This document shows, in pieces, positions 6,331 to 15,077 of a stretch of DNA of 16,794 bases (within the stretch, counting starts at the first letter, position 1; every line of letters begins with the position of its first letter). The stretch comes from an uncultured Prevotella sp. (lineage in GTDB: Bacteria; Bacteroidota; Bacteroidia; Bacteroidales; Bacteroidaceae), in contig NZ_URNN01000075.1 of NCBI RefSeq assembly GCF_900549175.1, positions 1 through 16,794 of the forward strand, read 5' to 3'. Position numbers and translations under genes: made by a program. The notes beneath the pieces are model-generated. The model was not told the DNA's origin, made no database searches, and saw only the letters and a list, made by a program, of their open reading frames with translations.

Positions 6331-8631
6331 ATGGTAAAAATATCAAAAGAGACTGCACTCGAATATCACGAGAATGGCAGACCGGGAAAAATAGAAGTGG
6401 TGCCTACCAAACCTTACCGCACACAGACCGACCTTAGTCTGGCCTATTCACCCGGAGTGGCTTATCCATGTCTTGAAATACAACAAAGCCCAGATGATGC
6501 ATACAAATACACAGACAAGGGAAATCTCGTTGCCGTGATAAGCAACGGAACAGCTGTGCTCGGTCTCGGAGATATCGGCGCACTGAGTGGCAAACCCGTC
6601 ATGGAAGGCAAGGGACTCTTGTTCAAGATATACGGCGGTATCGACGTGTTCGACATAGAAGTGGCAGAGAAAGACCCTGAAAAATTCTGTGAAGCAGTAG
6701 AAAAGATTGCCCCCACTTTCGGAGGTATCAACTTGGAAGATATTAAGGCACCCGAATGTTTCTACATCGAAGAAAGACTAAAAAAGAATCTGAACATTCC
6801 GGTAATGCACGATGACCAGCACGGCACAGCCATCATATCTGCCGCCGGCCTGAAAAATGCTCTTGAAGTAAACGGCAAAGATATAAGGCAGGTGAAGATA
6901 GTGGTCAACGGTGCAGGAGCCGCTGCCATATCGTGCACGAAACTCTACATGGCTCTCGGAGCACAACGTGAGAATATAGTAATGCTCGATTCCAAAGGTG
7001 TCATAACCAGCGACCGGCCCAACCTTACGGAACAGAAAAAAATCTTTGCCACCGACCGTCGCGACATACACACACTCGAAGAGGCAATCAAAGGAGCCGA
7101 CGTGTTTGTGGGACTGTCAAAAGGCAATATCCTTTCACAAGACATGATACGCTCCATGGCCGACCAGCCCATCGTCTTCGCACTGGCCAATCCTGTACCG
7201 GAAATAAGCTATGAAGACGCTATGGCAAGTCGCCCCGACGTACTCATGGCCACAGGACGTTCGGATTACCCAAACCAGATAAACAACGTCATAGGCTTTC
7301 CCTACATTTTCCGCGGTGCACTCGACGTTCATGCCACTGCAATCAATGAAGAGATGAAGATGGCCGCCGTGCATGCCATTGCCAATCTCGCCAAACAGCC
7401 CGTACCGGATGTGGTCAACGACGTATATCAGGTTAACAATCTGACATTCGGACCGCACTACTTCATTCCCAAACCCGTTGACCCGCGTCTCATAACCGAA
7501 GTGTCGGCAGCCGTGGCAAAAGCAGCCATCGACAGCGGTGTGGCCCGCAAGGTTATAACCGACTGGGCCGCATATAAGAACCAGTTGCGCGAACTGCTTG
7601 GTCAGGAAACGAAACTTACCCAAAAGCTCCACGATACGGCACGGCTGCATCCACAAAGAGTGGTATTTGCCGAAGGCATACACCCCACAATGCTGAAGGC
7701 CGCCGTACAGGCAAAGGCCGAAGGCATATGCCAGCCCATACTGCTCGGCAACGACGAACGCATAGAGAAACTGGCCAAAGAACTTGACCTCAGTCTCGAC
7801 GGCATTGAAATAGTCAACCTGCGCCACGACAATCAGGCAGAACGCCGCGAGCGCTATGCCCGCCTGCTCACAGAAAAGCGTCAGCGTCAGGGATATACCA
7901 TCGATGAAGCCAATGACAAGATGTTCGAACGCAACTATTTCGGCATGATGATGGTGGAGACAGGTGAAGCGGATGCCTTCATCACCGGTCTGTATACAAA
8001 GTATTCAAACACCATAAAAGTTGCAAAGGAAGTTATCGGAATACGTTCCGAATACAAGCACTTCGGTACAATGCACATCTTAAACTCCAAGAAAGGAACA
8101 TATTATCTGGCCGATACGCTTATCAACAGACATCCAGACAAGGAGGTGCTGAAAGACATTGCCAAGCTGAGTGCCATGACAGTGAGATTCTTCAATGAGG
8201 AACCTGTCATTGCAATGTTGAGCTACAGTAACTTCGGTACGGAGGAGTCAGGCAGTCCGGTTCAGGTGCATCAGGCCGTAGAAGAGTTGCAGCAGCAATA
8301 TCCCGACTTGGCAATAGACGGTGAAATGCAGGTCAACTTTGCACTCAACAAGACCTTACGCGATAAGAAATACCCCTTCTCACGCCTTAACGGACGTGAC
8401 GTCAACACTATGGTATTCCCCAATCTGAGCAGTGCAAACGGAGCATATAAACTACTTCAGGCTCTGTATCCCGAAACGGAAATCATCGGTCCGATACAGA
8501 TGGGACTTAACAAACCTATCCATTTCACAGACTTCGAGTGCTCCGTGCGCGATGTGGTGAACATCACCGCCGTTGCTGTAATAGATGCTTATGTTGACAA
8601 GATAAAGAACAAGATATCGGAACGTAAGTAA
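6331..8631 (+). CDS. maeB: NADP-dependent malic enzyme with C-terminal phosphotransacetylase-like domain
   Basis: It oxidatively decarboxylates malate to pyruvate with reduction of NADP (or the reverse), linking the C4 and C3 pools in the cytoplasm. At 766 residues it is close to the 759 of E. coli MaeB. The malic-enzyme part (1-430) shows the catalytic Tyr39 in YSPGVA, Lys94 in MEGKGLLFK, metal-ligand residues around EDIKAPE (136-142) and DDQHGTA (161-167), and the dinucleotide loop NGAGAAA (193-199). Residues from about 431 form a phosphate acetyl/butyryl-transferase-like domain. In characterised large malic enzymes this domain is not known to make acetyl phosphate but mediates oligomerisation and inhibition by acetyl-CoA. 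The ATG at 6331 agrees with the family N-terminus. The cofactor preference is assigned from family membership, not from visible residues. It has its own promoter and a strong terminator. Confidence 0.95.
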   Translation: MVKISKETALEYHENGRPGKIEVVPTKPYRTQTDLSLAYSPGVAYPCLEIQQSPDDAYKYTDKGNLVAVISNGTAVLGLGDIGALSGKPVMEGKGLLFKIYGGIDVFDIEVAEKDPEKFCEAVEKIAPTFGGINLEDIKAPECFYIEERLKKNLNIPVMHDDQHGTAIISAAGLKNALEVNGKDIRQVKIVVNGAGAAAISCTKLYMALGAQRENIVMLDSKGVITSDRPNLTEQKKIFATDRRDIHTLEEAIKGADVFVGLSKGNILSQDMIRSMADQPIVFALANPVPEISYEDAMASRPDVLMATGRSDYPNQINNVIGFPYIFRGALDVHATAINEEMKMAAVHAIANLAKQPVPDVVNDVYQVNNLTFGPHYFIPKPVDPRLITEVSAAVAKAAIDSGVARKVITDWAAYKNQLRELLGQETKLTQKLHDTARLHPQRVVFAEGIHPTMLKAAVQAKAEGICQPILLGNDERIEKLAKELDLSLDGIEIVNLRHDNQAERRERYARLLTEKRQRQGYTIDEANDKMFERNYFGMMMVETGEADAFITGLYTKYSNTIKVAKEVIGIRSEYKHFGTMHILNSKKGTYYLADTLINRHPDKEVLKDIAKLSAMTVRFFNEEPVIAMLSYSNFGTEESGSPVQVHQAVEELQQQYPDLAIDGEMQVNFALNKTLRDKKYPFSRLNGRDVNTMVFPNLSSANGAYKLLQALYPETEIIGPIQMGLNKPIHFTDFECSVRDVVNITAVAVIDAYVDKIKNKISERK

Positions 8632-8657
8632 TAAGTAATCGGTTTCGCTTTGCAAAC

Positions 8658-8704
8658 ACAATAAAAGACCTTTTTACCAGTCCGGCGAAAAGGTCTTTTA
8701 TTGT
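8658..8704. terminator. Bidirectional terminator between maeB and the C69 dipeptidase gene
   Basis: A perfect 17-bp stem: ACAATAAAAGACCTTTT (8658-8674) pairs with AAAAGGTCTTTTATTGT (8688-8704) around a 13-nt loop. The T-rich 3' arm on either strand makes it usable in both directions. It lies 27 bp past the maeB stop and 12 bp past the dipeptidase stop, which suits two convergent transcripts. Confidence 0.9.
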
Positions 8705-8715
8705 ATACAGCCATG

Positions 8716-10359
8716 CTATTCTGCAGGACAAACAAACTTGTCTCCCGTCTGCCAGATCAACTCACGCGCATAGTTTTCAGGATATCCCGGACGCTTAACC
8801 TTCGCTCCAAGCCCCTCCTTGGTACGCAAGAAAGTTCCGTTTGAATCTTCAGGCTTCACTATCATATCGTTATACTTCACTATGAGATGAAAAGCCAACT
8901 GCTTCCACCGTGCCAGCATCTGCGCAGCCTTGTCACCTGTATATGCCGTAAGGTAAGCACGGGCTTCATCCGGGTTCTGCCGGTACAGTTCGGCGGCACG
9001 GGCCTCCACCCTCGGTTGGGCTTCAAAATATGATGCGTCAAGCGAATCGCGCACCTCCTTCAGCGACGGAAACATCAGACTGTAACGCGGATAAACCATA
9101 TTGCTCACCCAGTTGCACACCCAGTAGGCATTGTCCATGCTGAATGTCAAGGCATCGGCACCGGGTGTGGCATAACATGCCGGCACCTTGTCCGTGGCAC
9201 AATACACCGGCGTGAAAGCAACCATATTGCCGTCATCGTTTCCCCACCACAGCACACCACCTATCTCGCGCGGCAACCACGAACGCATCTGGCTCACGTA
9301 TACGAAACCCGGTTGCTGCGTACTTACGGGACGTTCATTGAAGCAACTACGCCCGTCGACAGTAAATGTCAACGGCGTGGGACGGTATGGCATCTGCCAT
9401 ATACCTCCGCCAATGTCACTGTCAAGTGCAAATGGAGTTCCTTCATAATGGTCGCGCATGGCGTCTTCAACATCACGCACGCTCACCTTACGGTCAGGAA
9501 CTATCCACAACGGCATGGGTTCGGCATCTTTCACCTTACCCTCGGCATACGGCACGTACCGGGCCATATCACTGCTGAAACGGTTGAAGAATGTCCATAC
9601 ACGTGCTTCGCAGAAACGACGCCCGCCGAAATCGGGCGCAGCATAAGTGTCACAGAAACTGAAGTCGGCATCTTTACCGTCATACCATCCCATCTTTCGG
9701 GCATACTTAACCACATTCTTGGAACAAATAACGTTCTGCCTATCCTTTTGGTTGAACGTTCGTATACGGCTTTGGTTGGCATGGGCACAAATGGCATCAT
9801 CCGGCACACGCAATGCTACCCACACAACACTCTTGCTGCCCGGGCCACATCCCATCATCTCCATTATCCATGCTTCGTCAGGGTCGCATATAGTGAAGGT
9901 CTCACCCTCACTGTTATACCCGTAAGTTTCAGCCAATGTGGTCATTACGGATATGGCCTCACGGGCCGTACGTGAACGTTGCAAGGCTATGTAGATAAGC
10001 GAACCGTAATCGAGAATACCGGTTGAATCCACCATCTCCTCACGTCCGCCGAACGTGGTCTCACCTATCGTAACCTGATATTCGTTGATATTTCCTATCA
10101 CATTATATGTCTCTTCTGCCTCCGGTATCTCGCCATGATATACGTTAGTGTCCCAATCATATACCTGCCGCATTTCGCCTTTGGCATGACGGCCGGCGGG
10201 ATAATGGCACAGACTCTGAAACATGCCGTAGTCATCGGCACTGTACGAACATATCACCGAACCGTCGGCACTGGCTTTCTTTCCCACTATAAAGTTTGTG
10301 CATGCCGCAGCATATCCCGCAGCAGCAAGCAAGGCAGCCGCCAATACATATCTTTTCAT
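8716..10359 (-). CDS. C69-family dipeptidase, exported
   Basis: A 547-residue Ntn-type cysteine peptidase (C69, formerly U34, PepD-like) expected to hydrolyse dipeptides outside the cytoplasm. Residues 1-19 (MKRYVLAAALLAAAGYAAA) form a signal peptide. The next residue, Cys20 in CTNFIVGKKASADGS, aligns with the catalytic cysteine that is exposed at the mature N-terminus in this family, followed by the conserved DGS. Further family blocks are GNINEYQVTIGETTFGG and AWIMEMMG. The A-A-C site could also be mistaken for a lipobox, but the family role of this cysteine argues for release by signal peptidase I. I chose ATG 10359 because it places the basic MKR directly before the hydrophobic core; an in-frame ATG at 10383, overlapping the nadC stop, would add eight residues. 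It is last in the cstA-barrel-nadC-C69 run, 17 bp after nadC. Confidence 0.88.
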   Translation of the reverse strand: MKRYVLAAALLAAAGYAAACTNFIVGKKASADGSVICSYSADDYGMFQSLCHYPAGRHAKGEMRQVYDWDTNVYHGEIPEAEETYNVIGNINEYQVTIGETTFGGREEMVDSTGILDYGSLIYIALQRSRTAREAISVMTTLAETYGYNSEGETFTICDPDEAWIMEMMGCGPGSKSVVWVALRVPDDAICAHANQSRIRTFNQKDRQNVICSKNVVKYARKMGWYDGKDADFSFCDTYAAPDFGGRRFCEARVWTFFNRFSSDMARYVPYAEGKVKDAEPMPLWIVPDRKVSVRDVEDAMRDHYEGTPFALDSDIGGGIWQMPYRPTPLTFTVDGRSCFNERPVSTQQPGFVYVSQMRSWLPREIGGVLWWGNDDGNMVAFTPVYCATDKVPACYATPGADALTFSMDNAYWVCNWVSNMVYPRYSLMFPSLKEVRDSLDASYFEAQPRVEARAAELYRQNPDEARAYLTAYTGDKAAQMLARWKQLAFHLIVKYNDMIVKPEDSNGTFLRTKEGLGAKVKRPGYPENYARELIWQTGDKFVCPAE

Positions 10360-10376
10360 ACCTCTTGTCTTGATGC

Positions 10377-11243
10377 TCAGCATGCCTTGAAACTCATGTC
10401 AAGCCCCTTAACCGAGTGGGTAAGAGCCCCAACGGAAATGAAGTCGACACCACACTCGGCATAGTCGCGTATCGTGTCAAACGTTATGCCGCCGCTCGAT
10501 TCTGTCTCATACCGGCCTGCAATTATCTCTACGGCCTTCCTTGTATCGGCCACACAGAAGTTGTCAAGCATGATACGGTCCACCCCGCCGCAGTCGATGA
10601 CCTGCTGCAGCTCGTCGAAGTTGCGCACCTCTATCTCAATCTTCAAGTCGAGACCTTTCGTCTTCAGGTACTCATGACAGCGGTTGATGGCGTTGGCTAT
10701 GCCCCCCGAGAAGTCTACATGATTGTCCTTCAACAGAATCATGTCAAAGAGACCTATGCGGTGATTGCATCCTCCGCCAATCTTCACGGCCTGCTTCTCC
10801 AGCATACGCATGCCCGGAGTGGTCTTGCGGGTGTCGAGCACGCGTGTACCCGTTCCGGCCAGACGCTCTACATAGCGGCCTGTCATGGTTGCTATGCCGC
10901 TCATACGCTGCATTATGTTCAGCATGAGCCGCTCTGTCTGGAGCAGCGAACGCACACGTCCCGTCACTATCATGGCAACGTCACCCTTCTTCACTTTCGA
11001 GCCGTCACCCATAAGAACTTCAACCTGCATGTCCGGATCGAAACGGCGGAAAACCTCGCGCGCCACTTCCACACCGGCCAAAATCCCGTCTTCTTTTATT
11101 ATAAGCCGCGACTTGCCCATGGCATCTTCCGGAATACAACACAACGTGGTGTGGTCACCATCACCTATGTCCTCTGCAAATGACAGGTCTATCAGCCTGT
11201 CAGTCAATTCATTAACACTCAACATATCTTTATTATTTTTCAA
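10377..11243 (-). CDS. nadC: Nicotinate-nucleotide pyrophosphorylase (quinolinate phosphoribosyltransferase)
   Basis: It converts quinolinate and PRPP to nicotinate mononucleotide, CO2 and pyrophosphate, the entry step from de novo quinolinate to NAD, in the cytoplasm. At 288 residues it has normal length. Family motifs seen are EDIGDGDHTT (24-33), TERLMLNIMQRMSGIAT (103-119), TRKTTPGMR (138-146, phosphoribosyl site), GGCNHRIGLFD (157-167, quinolinate-binding His-Arg), LLKDNH (170-175), EIEVRN, DRIMLDNF, and a C-terminal GVDFISVGALTHS. Another in-frame ATG at 11225 (MLSVNELTDRL) is a possible start; the longer form is reported. The gene follows the outer-membrane barrel gene by 15 bp. No nadA or nadB is visible, so NAD synthesis genes are not clustered here. 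Confidence 0.95.
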   Translation of the reverse strand: MKNNKDMLSVNELTDRLIDLSFAEDIGDGDHTTLCCIPEDAMGKSRLIIKEDGILAGVEVAREVFRRFDPDMQVEVLMGDGSKVKKGDVAMIVTGRVRSLLQTERLMLNIMQRMSGIATMTGRYVERLAGTGTRVLDTRKTTPGMRMLEKQAVKIGGGCNHRIGLFDMILLKDNHVDFSGGIANAINRCHEYLKTKGLDLKIEIEVRNFDELQQVIDCGGVDRIMLDNFCVADTRKAVEIIAGRYETESSGGITFDTIRDYAECGVDFISVGALTHSVKGLDMSFKAC

Positions 11244-11258
11244 CTTTTGTTTATACTG

Positions 11259-11741
11259 TCAAAGGTAAACGCCGAAACCTATACGGAAGCCAACCGTACT
11301 GTAATCGCTGTGGCTCTTGAACGAATGGTTGTAATAAATCTCCGGTTCTATCGTCACCGTATGGCTGATAAAGAAAGCATAACCAATCTGTACACTCGGC
11401 ATAAAATCATCATAATCGCCACCCGCATGCACGTAATTGGCCGACGCTCCGAGGAACAGGCCGTTCTGCACGATATAGTATCTGACACCTGCGCCGAGCG
11501 AAAGAGCCGCCGACACATCCTTTTGCTTGTCATACGCCACCTGTCCCGTGACCATCCAATCATCCGCGAAAAGGTATCCGCCCTTTGCCTGTAATCCGAA
11601 ATGACCCTTTTCCGAACCGTTATAACTCATATTCAAACCCGACAAAGACGAGCCGACATACATCTTTCCACTCTCAAACTGGGCGTTAGCCGAAACGGTC
11701 ATTATAAGACCGAGAAGCATCATTGTTAGTTTTCTCTTCAT
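11259..11741 (-). CDS. Small outer-membrane beta-barrel protein
   Basis: A 160-residue exported protein. Residues 1-20 (MKRKLTMMLLGLIMTVSANA) are a signal peptide cut before QFESGK. The mature part alternates glycine, aromatic and polar residues in strands, with repeated turns such as GGYLFADDWMVTGQVAYD, SLGAGVRYYIVQNGLFLGASANY and PEIYYNHSF, and ends in GFRIGFGVYL, a typical outer-membrane terminal strand. About eight strands would fit, resembling the generic OMP beta-barrel family. No substrate or ligand can be predicted. ATG 11741 was chosen; an in-frame TTG at 11750 would only add MIF before the basic signal start. It begins 5 bp after the cstA stop, so it is almost certainly cotranscribed with it, and nadC follows 15 bp later. 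Confidence 0.85.
   Translation of the reverse strand: MKRKLTMMLLGLIMTVSANAQFESGKMYVGSSLSGLNMSYNGSEKGHFGLQAKGGYLFADDWMVTGQVAYDKQKDVSAALSLGAGVRYYIVQNGLFLGASANYVHAGGDYDDFMPSVQIGYAFFISHTVTIEPEIYYNHSFKSHSDYSTVGFRIGFGVYL
11260..11267 (-). promoter_or_regulatory. Possible internal -7 box before nadC
   Basis: On the minus strand TACCTTTG (TAnnTTTG) covers the last codons and stop of the barrel gene, 16 bp before the longer nadC start. If used, it would give nadC and the dipeptidase a transcript independent of cstA, with a very short leader that would favour the nadC start at 11225. It could equally be a chance match, since Tyr-Leu-stop codons produce it. Confidence 0.3.
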
Positions 11742-11746
11742 AAATA

Positions 11747-13219
11747 TCAATGTTTATTAAGTTTGTTCTTGCAATAGTTCCTATGCCACACCGCAAACCG
11801 ACAGATGGCAATGAGCAACACTACACCTCCCAATGTATAGGCCAACGGCTCCGGCAGATGAAAAGCCTGGCGCGATACGAACAAGTAGGTGCTGCATATC
11901 AAGGTCATGAACAGTGCCGGAATCAGTGTAATGACATACGGTTTGCCTTCACGGGCCAAATAGACGGTCAACGTCCAGAATGTGAAAACGGCGAGAGTCT
12001 GGTTGGCCCATCCGAAGTATTGCCATATCGTGTTGAACCCGTCCGGATTCTCCATCTGCCATAACAACATGGCTATGGACAAGGCAAAAAGCGGAATACA
12101 GATATAGAGCCGCCGGCGTATGGGGCGCTGGTCAAGACCCAAAAACTCCGCTATTATCAGACGGGCGGAACGGAACGCCGTATCACCGCTGGTTATCGGG
12201 GCTGCCACCACGCCGAGCAAGGCAAGGATGCCGCCGGCGACACCGAGCCAGTCGTTGCATACAATGTTGACCACGGCCGGTGCCGATGTATGAAAACCGG
12301 ACTCGCGCGCAGCCTCCATCAACTGATACCCCGGAGCCGGCGAACCGTAAAAGAAGTACGATGACACCGTTGCCCATATCAGAGCCACAATGCCTTCGGT
12401 AATCATGGCACCGTAAAATATCGGGCGACCCATCTTCTCACTCTTTATGCAGCGGGCCATCAGCGGACTCTGCGTGGCATGGAAACCGCTCACCGCACCG
12501 CATGCTATTGTGATGAACAGGCACGGGAATATCCCGTCTGTCCACGCCGGATCCGTCTGCATGCCCATATTTCCGAGCCCGTCCCACAGTTCCGGCACGT
12601 CAGGCATCTTCACGAACAGGACTATCATGAGGGCGAAAGCCATGAAAAGCAGCGACAGGGCAAACAGCGGATAAATCTTTCCGATAATCTTGTCTATCGG
12701 AAGCATGGTCGCTATGACATAGTATGCAAAGATAATGATTATCCACATTACCGAAGACCCGCCGATGGTATGCAGTATCTCTGCCGGACTATATACAAAC
12801 ACTGTGCCCACCATGATGAGAAGCAGGACAGTGAAGACAAGCATCACCTTCTTCGTTGTCATACCGAGATACTTGCCTGTGAGCTGCGGCAGGCTCGCCC
12901 CGTCGTTGCGCATCGACAGCATACCGCTGAGATAGTCGTGCACGGAGCCGGCAAATATACATCCCAACACTATCCACAGATATGCCGACGGCCCGAACTT
13001 GGCTCCCATTATTGCTCCGAAGATGGGTCCTGTTCCGGCTATATTGAGAAACTGTATCATGAATACCTTCCAGTTGGGGAGGGCTATAAAATCCACTCCG
13101 TCCGATTTTGAAACGGCAGGAGTGACGCGGCTGTCGGGCGCGAACACCCGTTCCACGAACCGTCCGTAAAGGAAGTAACCGGCTATCAAAGCCAAAAGGC
13201 TGAGGGCAAAAGATATCAT
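11747..13219 (-). CDS. cstA: CstA-family carbon starvation protein, inner-membrane carrier (short form)
   Basis: A polytopic inner-membrane protein of 490 residues. Hydrophobic segments run from the N-terminus (MISFALSLLALIAGYFLYGRF) to near the basic C-terminus, about a dozen in all. The diagnostic CstA stretch LNIAGTGPIFGAIMG...PSAYLWIVLG...FAGSVHDYLSGMLSMRNDGASLP lies at about 58-112. Another conserved block, CGAVSGFHATQSPLMARCIKSE, follows mid-protein. Characterised members (E. coli CstA, BtsT/YjiY) take up peptides or pyruvate during carbon limitation. This protein lacks roughly 200 residues compared with the 701-residue E. coli CstA, a short version I believe is usual in Bacteroidetes. 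It heads the run with the outer-membrane barrel, nadC and the exported C69 dipeptidase, which favours a peptide-use role over pyruvate, as inference. Confidence 0.93.
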   Translation of the reverse strand: MISFALSLLALIAGYFLYGRFVERVFAPDSRVTPAVSKSDGVDFIALPNWKVFMIQFLNIAGTGPIFGAIMGAKFGPSAYLWIVLGCIFAGSVHDYLSGMLSMRNDGASLPQLTGKYLGMTTKKVMLVFTVLLLIMVGTVFVYSPAEILHTIGGSSVMWIIIIFAYYVIATMLPIDKIIGKIYPLFALSLLFMAFALMIVLFVKMPDVPELWDGLGNMGMQTDPAWTDGIFPCLFITIACGAVSGFHATQSPLMARCIKSEKMGRPIFYGAMITEGIVALIWATVSSYFFYGSPAPGYQLMEAARESGFHTSAPAVVNIVCNDWLGVAGGILALLGVVAAPITSGDTAFRSARLIIAEFLGLDQRPIRRRLYICIPLFALSIAMLLWQMENPDGFNTIWQYFGWANQTLAVFTFWTLTVYLAREGKPYVITLIPALFMTLICSTYLFVSRQAFHLPEPLAYTLGGVVLLIAICRFAVWHRNYCKNKLNKH

Positions 13220-13251
13220 TATATTATACTTTACTAAAAAAATCTTTAGTG

Positions 13252-13259
13252 CAAAAGTA
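13252..13259 (-). promoter_or_regulatory. Probable -7 box of the cstA promoter
   Basis: The minus strand reads TACTTTTG (TAnnTTTG), 32 bp before the cstA start codon. A TTTC (13279-13282 on the complement) lies 19 bp upstream as an imperfect -33 element. This -33 position lies inside the divergent promoter of the glycosyl hydrolase gene. Confidence 0.55.
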
Positions 13260-13268
13260 ACTATTTAA

Positions 13269-13299
13269 TTTGAGATATGAAAAAATAATCATAACTTTG
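13269..13299 (+). promoter_or_regulatory. Bacteroidetes-type promoter of the glycosyl hydrolase-lipoprotein pair
   Basis: TTTG (13269-13272) and TAACTTTG (13292-13299) are separated by 19 bp. The transcript start would be near 13304-13307, only about 12-15 bases before ATG 13319, an unusually short leader. Confidence 0.7.
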
Positions 13300-13318
13300 C
13301 GCCCAAATATTTGGAAAT

Positions 13319-15022
13319 ATGAAATTCTTTCATCCCGTCAAACGATATATAACAGTTTTTATAATTTTCATTTTAGGAGTGAACAACGGCGCCAACGCAC
13401 AGCCCGACATACCGAAGCATGAGGTGCGAGCCGTTTGGCTGACAACCATCGGGGGGCTCGACTGGCCGCACTCCTATGCACAATCAGAACGTTCCATAAC
13501 GGTACAGAAGCGGGAACTCTGCGACATTCTCGACCGTCTGAAGGCGGCAAACATCAACACCGTGCTCCTGCAGACCCGCATACGCGGCACGGTGATATAC
13601 CCTTCGGCATACGAACCGTGGGACGGATGCCTCTCCGGCACGCCGGGCGTAGCTCCGGGCTACGACGCCCTGAAGTTTGCCATCGACGAATGTCATAAGC
13701 GCGGCATGGAGCTGCATGCCTGGGTGGTGACCATACCGGTGGGGAAATGGACAAAGGAAGGGTGCGGGAAGCTGCGTGCCCGATACCCGTCAATGATAAA
13801 GAAGATAGGCGATGAGGGATACATGAATCCGGAGCATAAGGAAACCGGGGTGTATCTTGCAAAGATATGCCGTGAAATAACGACCAACTACGACATTGAC
13901 GGCATCCACCTCGACTACATACGCTATCCCGAAACATGGCCTGGACGCCTGAACAGAGTGCTGGGACGCCACAACATAACGAAAATAGTGGAGCAGATCA
14001 ACAGTGCCGTGAAAACCGTAAAGCCATGGGTGAAGATGAGCTGTTCGCCCGTCGGCAAATACGATGACCTCACGAGATACAGCAGCCACGGATGGAACGC
14101 ACACACCAAAGTGTGTCAGGACGCACAGGCCTGGCTGCGCGACGGGCTGATGGACGCACTGTTTCCCATGATGTACTTCAGGGGAGATCAGTTCTATCCC
14201 TTTGCGCTCGACTGGCGGGAGAACGACTACGGCCGTATAATCTCCATAGGATTAGGCATTTACTTCATGTCTCCTAAAGAAAAAAATTGGGACATCGACG
14301 TCATCACGAGGCAGATGAACGTGACAAGGAGCCAAGGTATGGGACACACGTTCTTCCGCTCGAAGTTCTTCACCGACAATCTGAAGAGCCTCTACGACAT
14401 AACAAAAGACCGCATAGACAGCCATCCGGCACTTGTTCCGGCCATGACATGGCAGTCGGCAGCAAAGCCCGCAGCACCATCATCGCTCACCCTCAAGGCC
14501 ACATCCGGCGGCGACCGGCTGTCATGGGCAGGGGCAAAAGACATGTCCGACGGTCCCTATCTCCTGTACAACATCTATGCTTCGGCGGAATATCCTGTCA
14601 ACACCGGCGATGCCCGCAACCTCATCGCCACACGGTACGAAGACTCCACCATTGTCATACCGCGCAAGAAAGGCAGCGCCCCACTCCACTATGCCGTTAC
14701 GGCCACCGACCGCTACGGCAACGAGAGCGACCCCGCATGCACCCCATCAGCCGAGAAAAAAAACTTCAAGTCGTGTCTGCCGCTGCTGGCCAACGACGGC
14801 AGCACACTGCATGTTCCCGACAAGGGCAAAGTGCTTGATGCAGGTTTCCTCATGATAGAGACCCTGCAGGGCAACATCATAGCCACACGCACGTATCGCG
14901 CAAACACCACCGACATATCAGACATACCCGAAGGCATGTACATCCTGAAGTCACTCGGCCGCAAGGGGGTGGCACACCGCATGGGCCACTTCATCATAAG
15001 GCGGCAGCAGAAACAGGACTGA
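13319..15022 (+). CDS. Secreted family-10-like glycosyl hydrolase (GHL10/DUF187) with Fn3-like and sorting-like C-terminus
   Basis: A 567-residue exported protein. Residues 1-27 are a signal peptide with hydrophobic core ITVFIIFILG and a GANA cut before QPD. The hydrolase-like TIM barrel (about 35-370) opens with EVRAVWLTTIGGLDWP (35-50) and carries VLLQTRIRG (82-90), GMELHAWVVT (129-138), YDIDGIHLDYIRYPE (191-205, likely acidic catalytic residues) and KMSCSPVGKY. Known GHL10 members include E. coli DigH, which cleaves denuded peptidoglycan glycan strands, so a cell-wall substrate is possible but unproven. Residues of about 385-475 resemble a fibronectin type III module (SWAGAKDMSDGPYLLYNIYAS...YAVTATDRYGNES). 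The tail (about 486-567) has the ISDIPEGMYILKS...GHFIIRR pattern of type IX secretion sorting domains, in a degenerate form. A small lipoprotein follows 55 bp later, probably on the same transcript. Confidence 0.92.
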   Translation: MKFFHPVKRYITVFIIFILGVNNGANAQPDIPKHEVRAVWLTTIGGLDWPHSYAQSERSITVQKRELCDILDRLKAANINTVLLQTRIRGTVIYPSAYEPWDGCLSGTPGVAPGYDALKFAIDECHKRGMELHAWVVTIPVGKWTKEGCGKLRARYPSMIKKIGDEGYMNPEHKETGVYLAKICREITTNYDIDGIHLDYIRYPETWPGRLNRVLGRHNITKIVEQINSAVKTVKPWVKMSCSPVGKYDDLTRYSSHGWNAHTKVCQDAQAWLRDGLMDALFPMMYFRGDQFYPFALDWRENDYGRIISIGLGIYFMSPKEKNWDIDVITRQMNVTRSQGMGHTFFRSKFFTDNLKSLYDITKDRIDSHPALVPAMTWQSAAKPAAPSSLTLKATSGGDRLSWAGAKDMSDGPYLLYNIYASAEYPVNTGDARNLIATRYEDSTIVIPRKKGSAPLHYAVTATDRYGNESDPACTPSAEKKNFKSCLPLLANDGSTLHVPDKGKVLDAGFLMIETLQGNIIATRTYRANTTDISDIPEGMYILKSLGRKGVAHRMGHFIIRRQQKQD

Positions 15023-15077
15023 GACGAACGCCATCAGTATATACAGTAATACAATAACATAATAAACAACAATCCAA

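Noticed and set aside
7135..7827. Minus-strand open frame opposite maeB (230 codons)
   Set aside because: It is antisense to the malic enzyme and phosphotransacetylase-like domains, with no domain of its own.
10416..11183. Long open frame on the plus strand opposite nadC (255 codons)
   Set aside because: It is fully antisense to a clear nadC gene, has no recognisable domain and no promoter, and is explained by the codon pattern of the real gene.
12479..13111. Plus-strand open frame opposite cstA (210 codons), rich in His, Arg and Cys
   Set aside because: The composition is a reverse reading of transmembrane codons. The opposite strand encodes a clear CstA protein.
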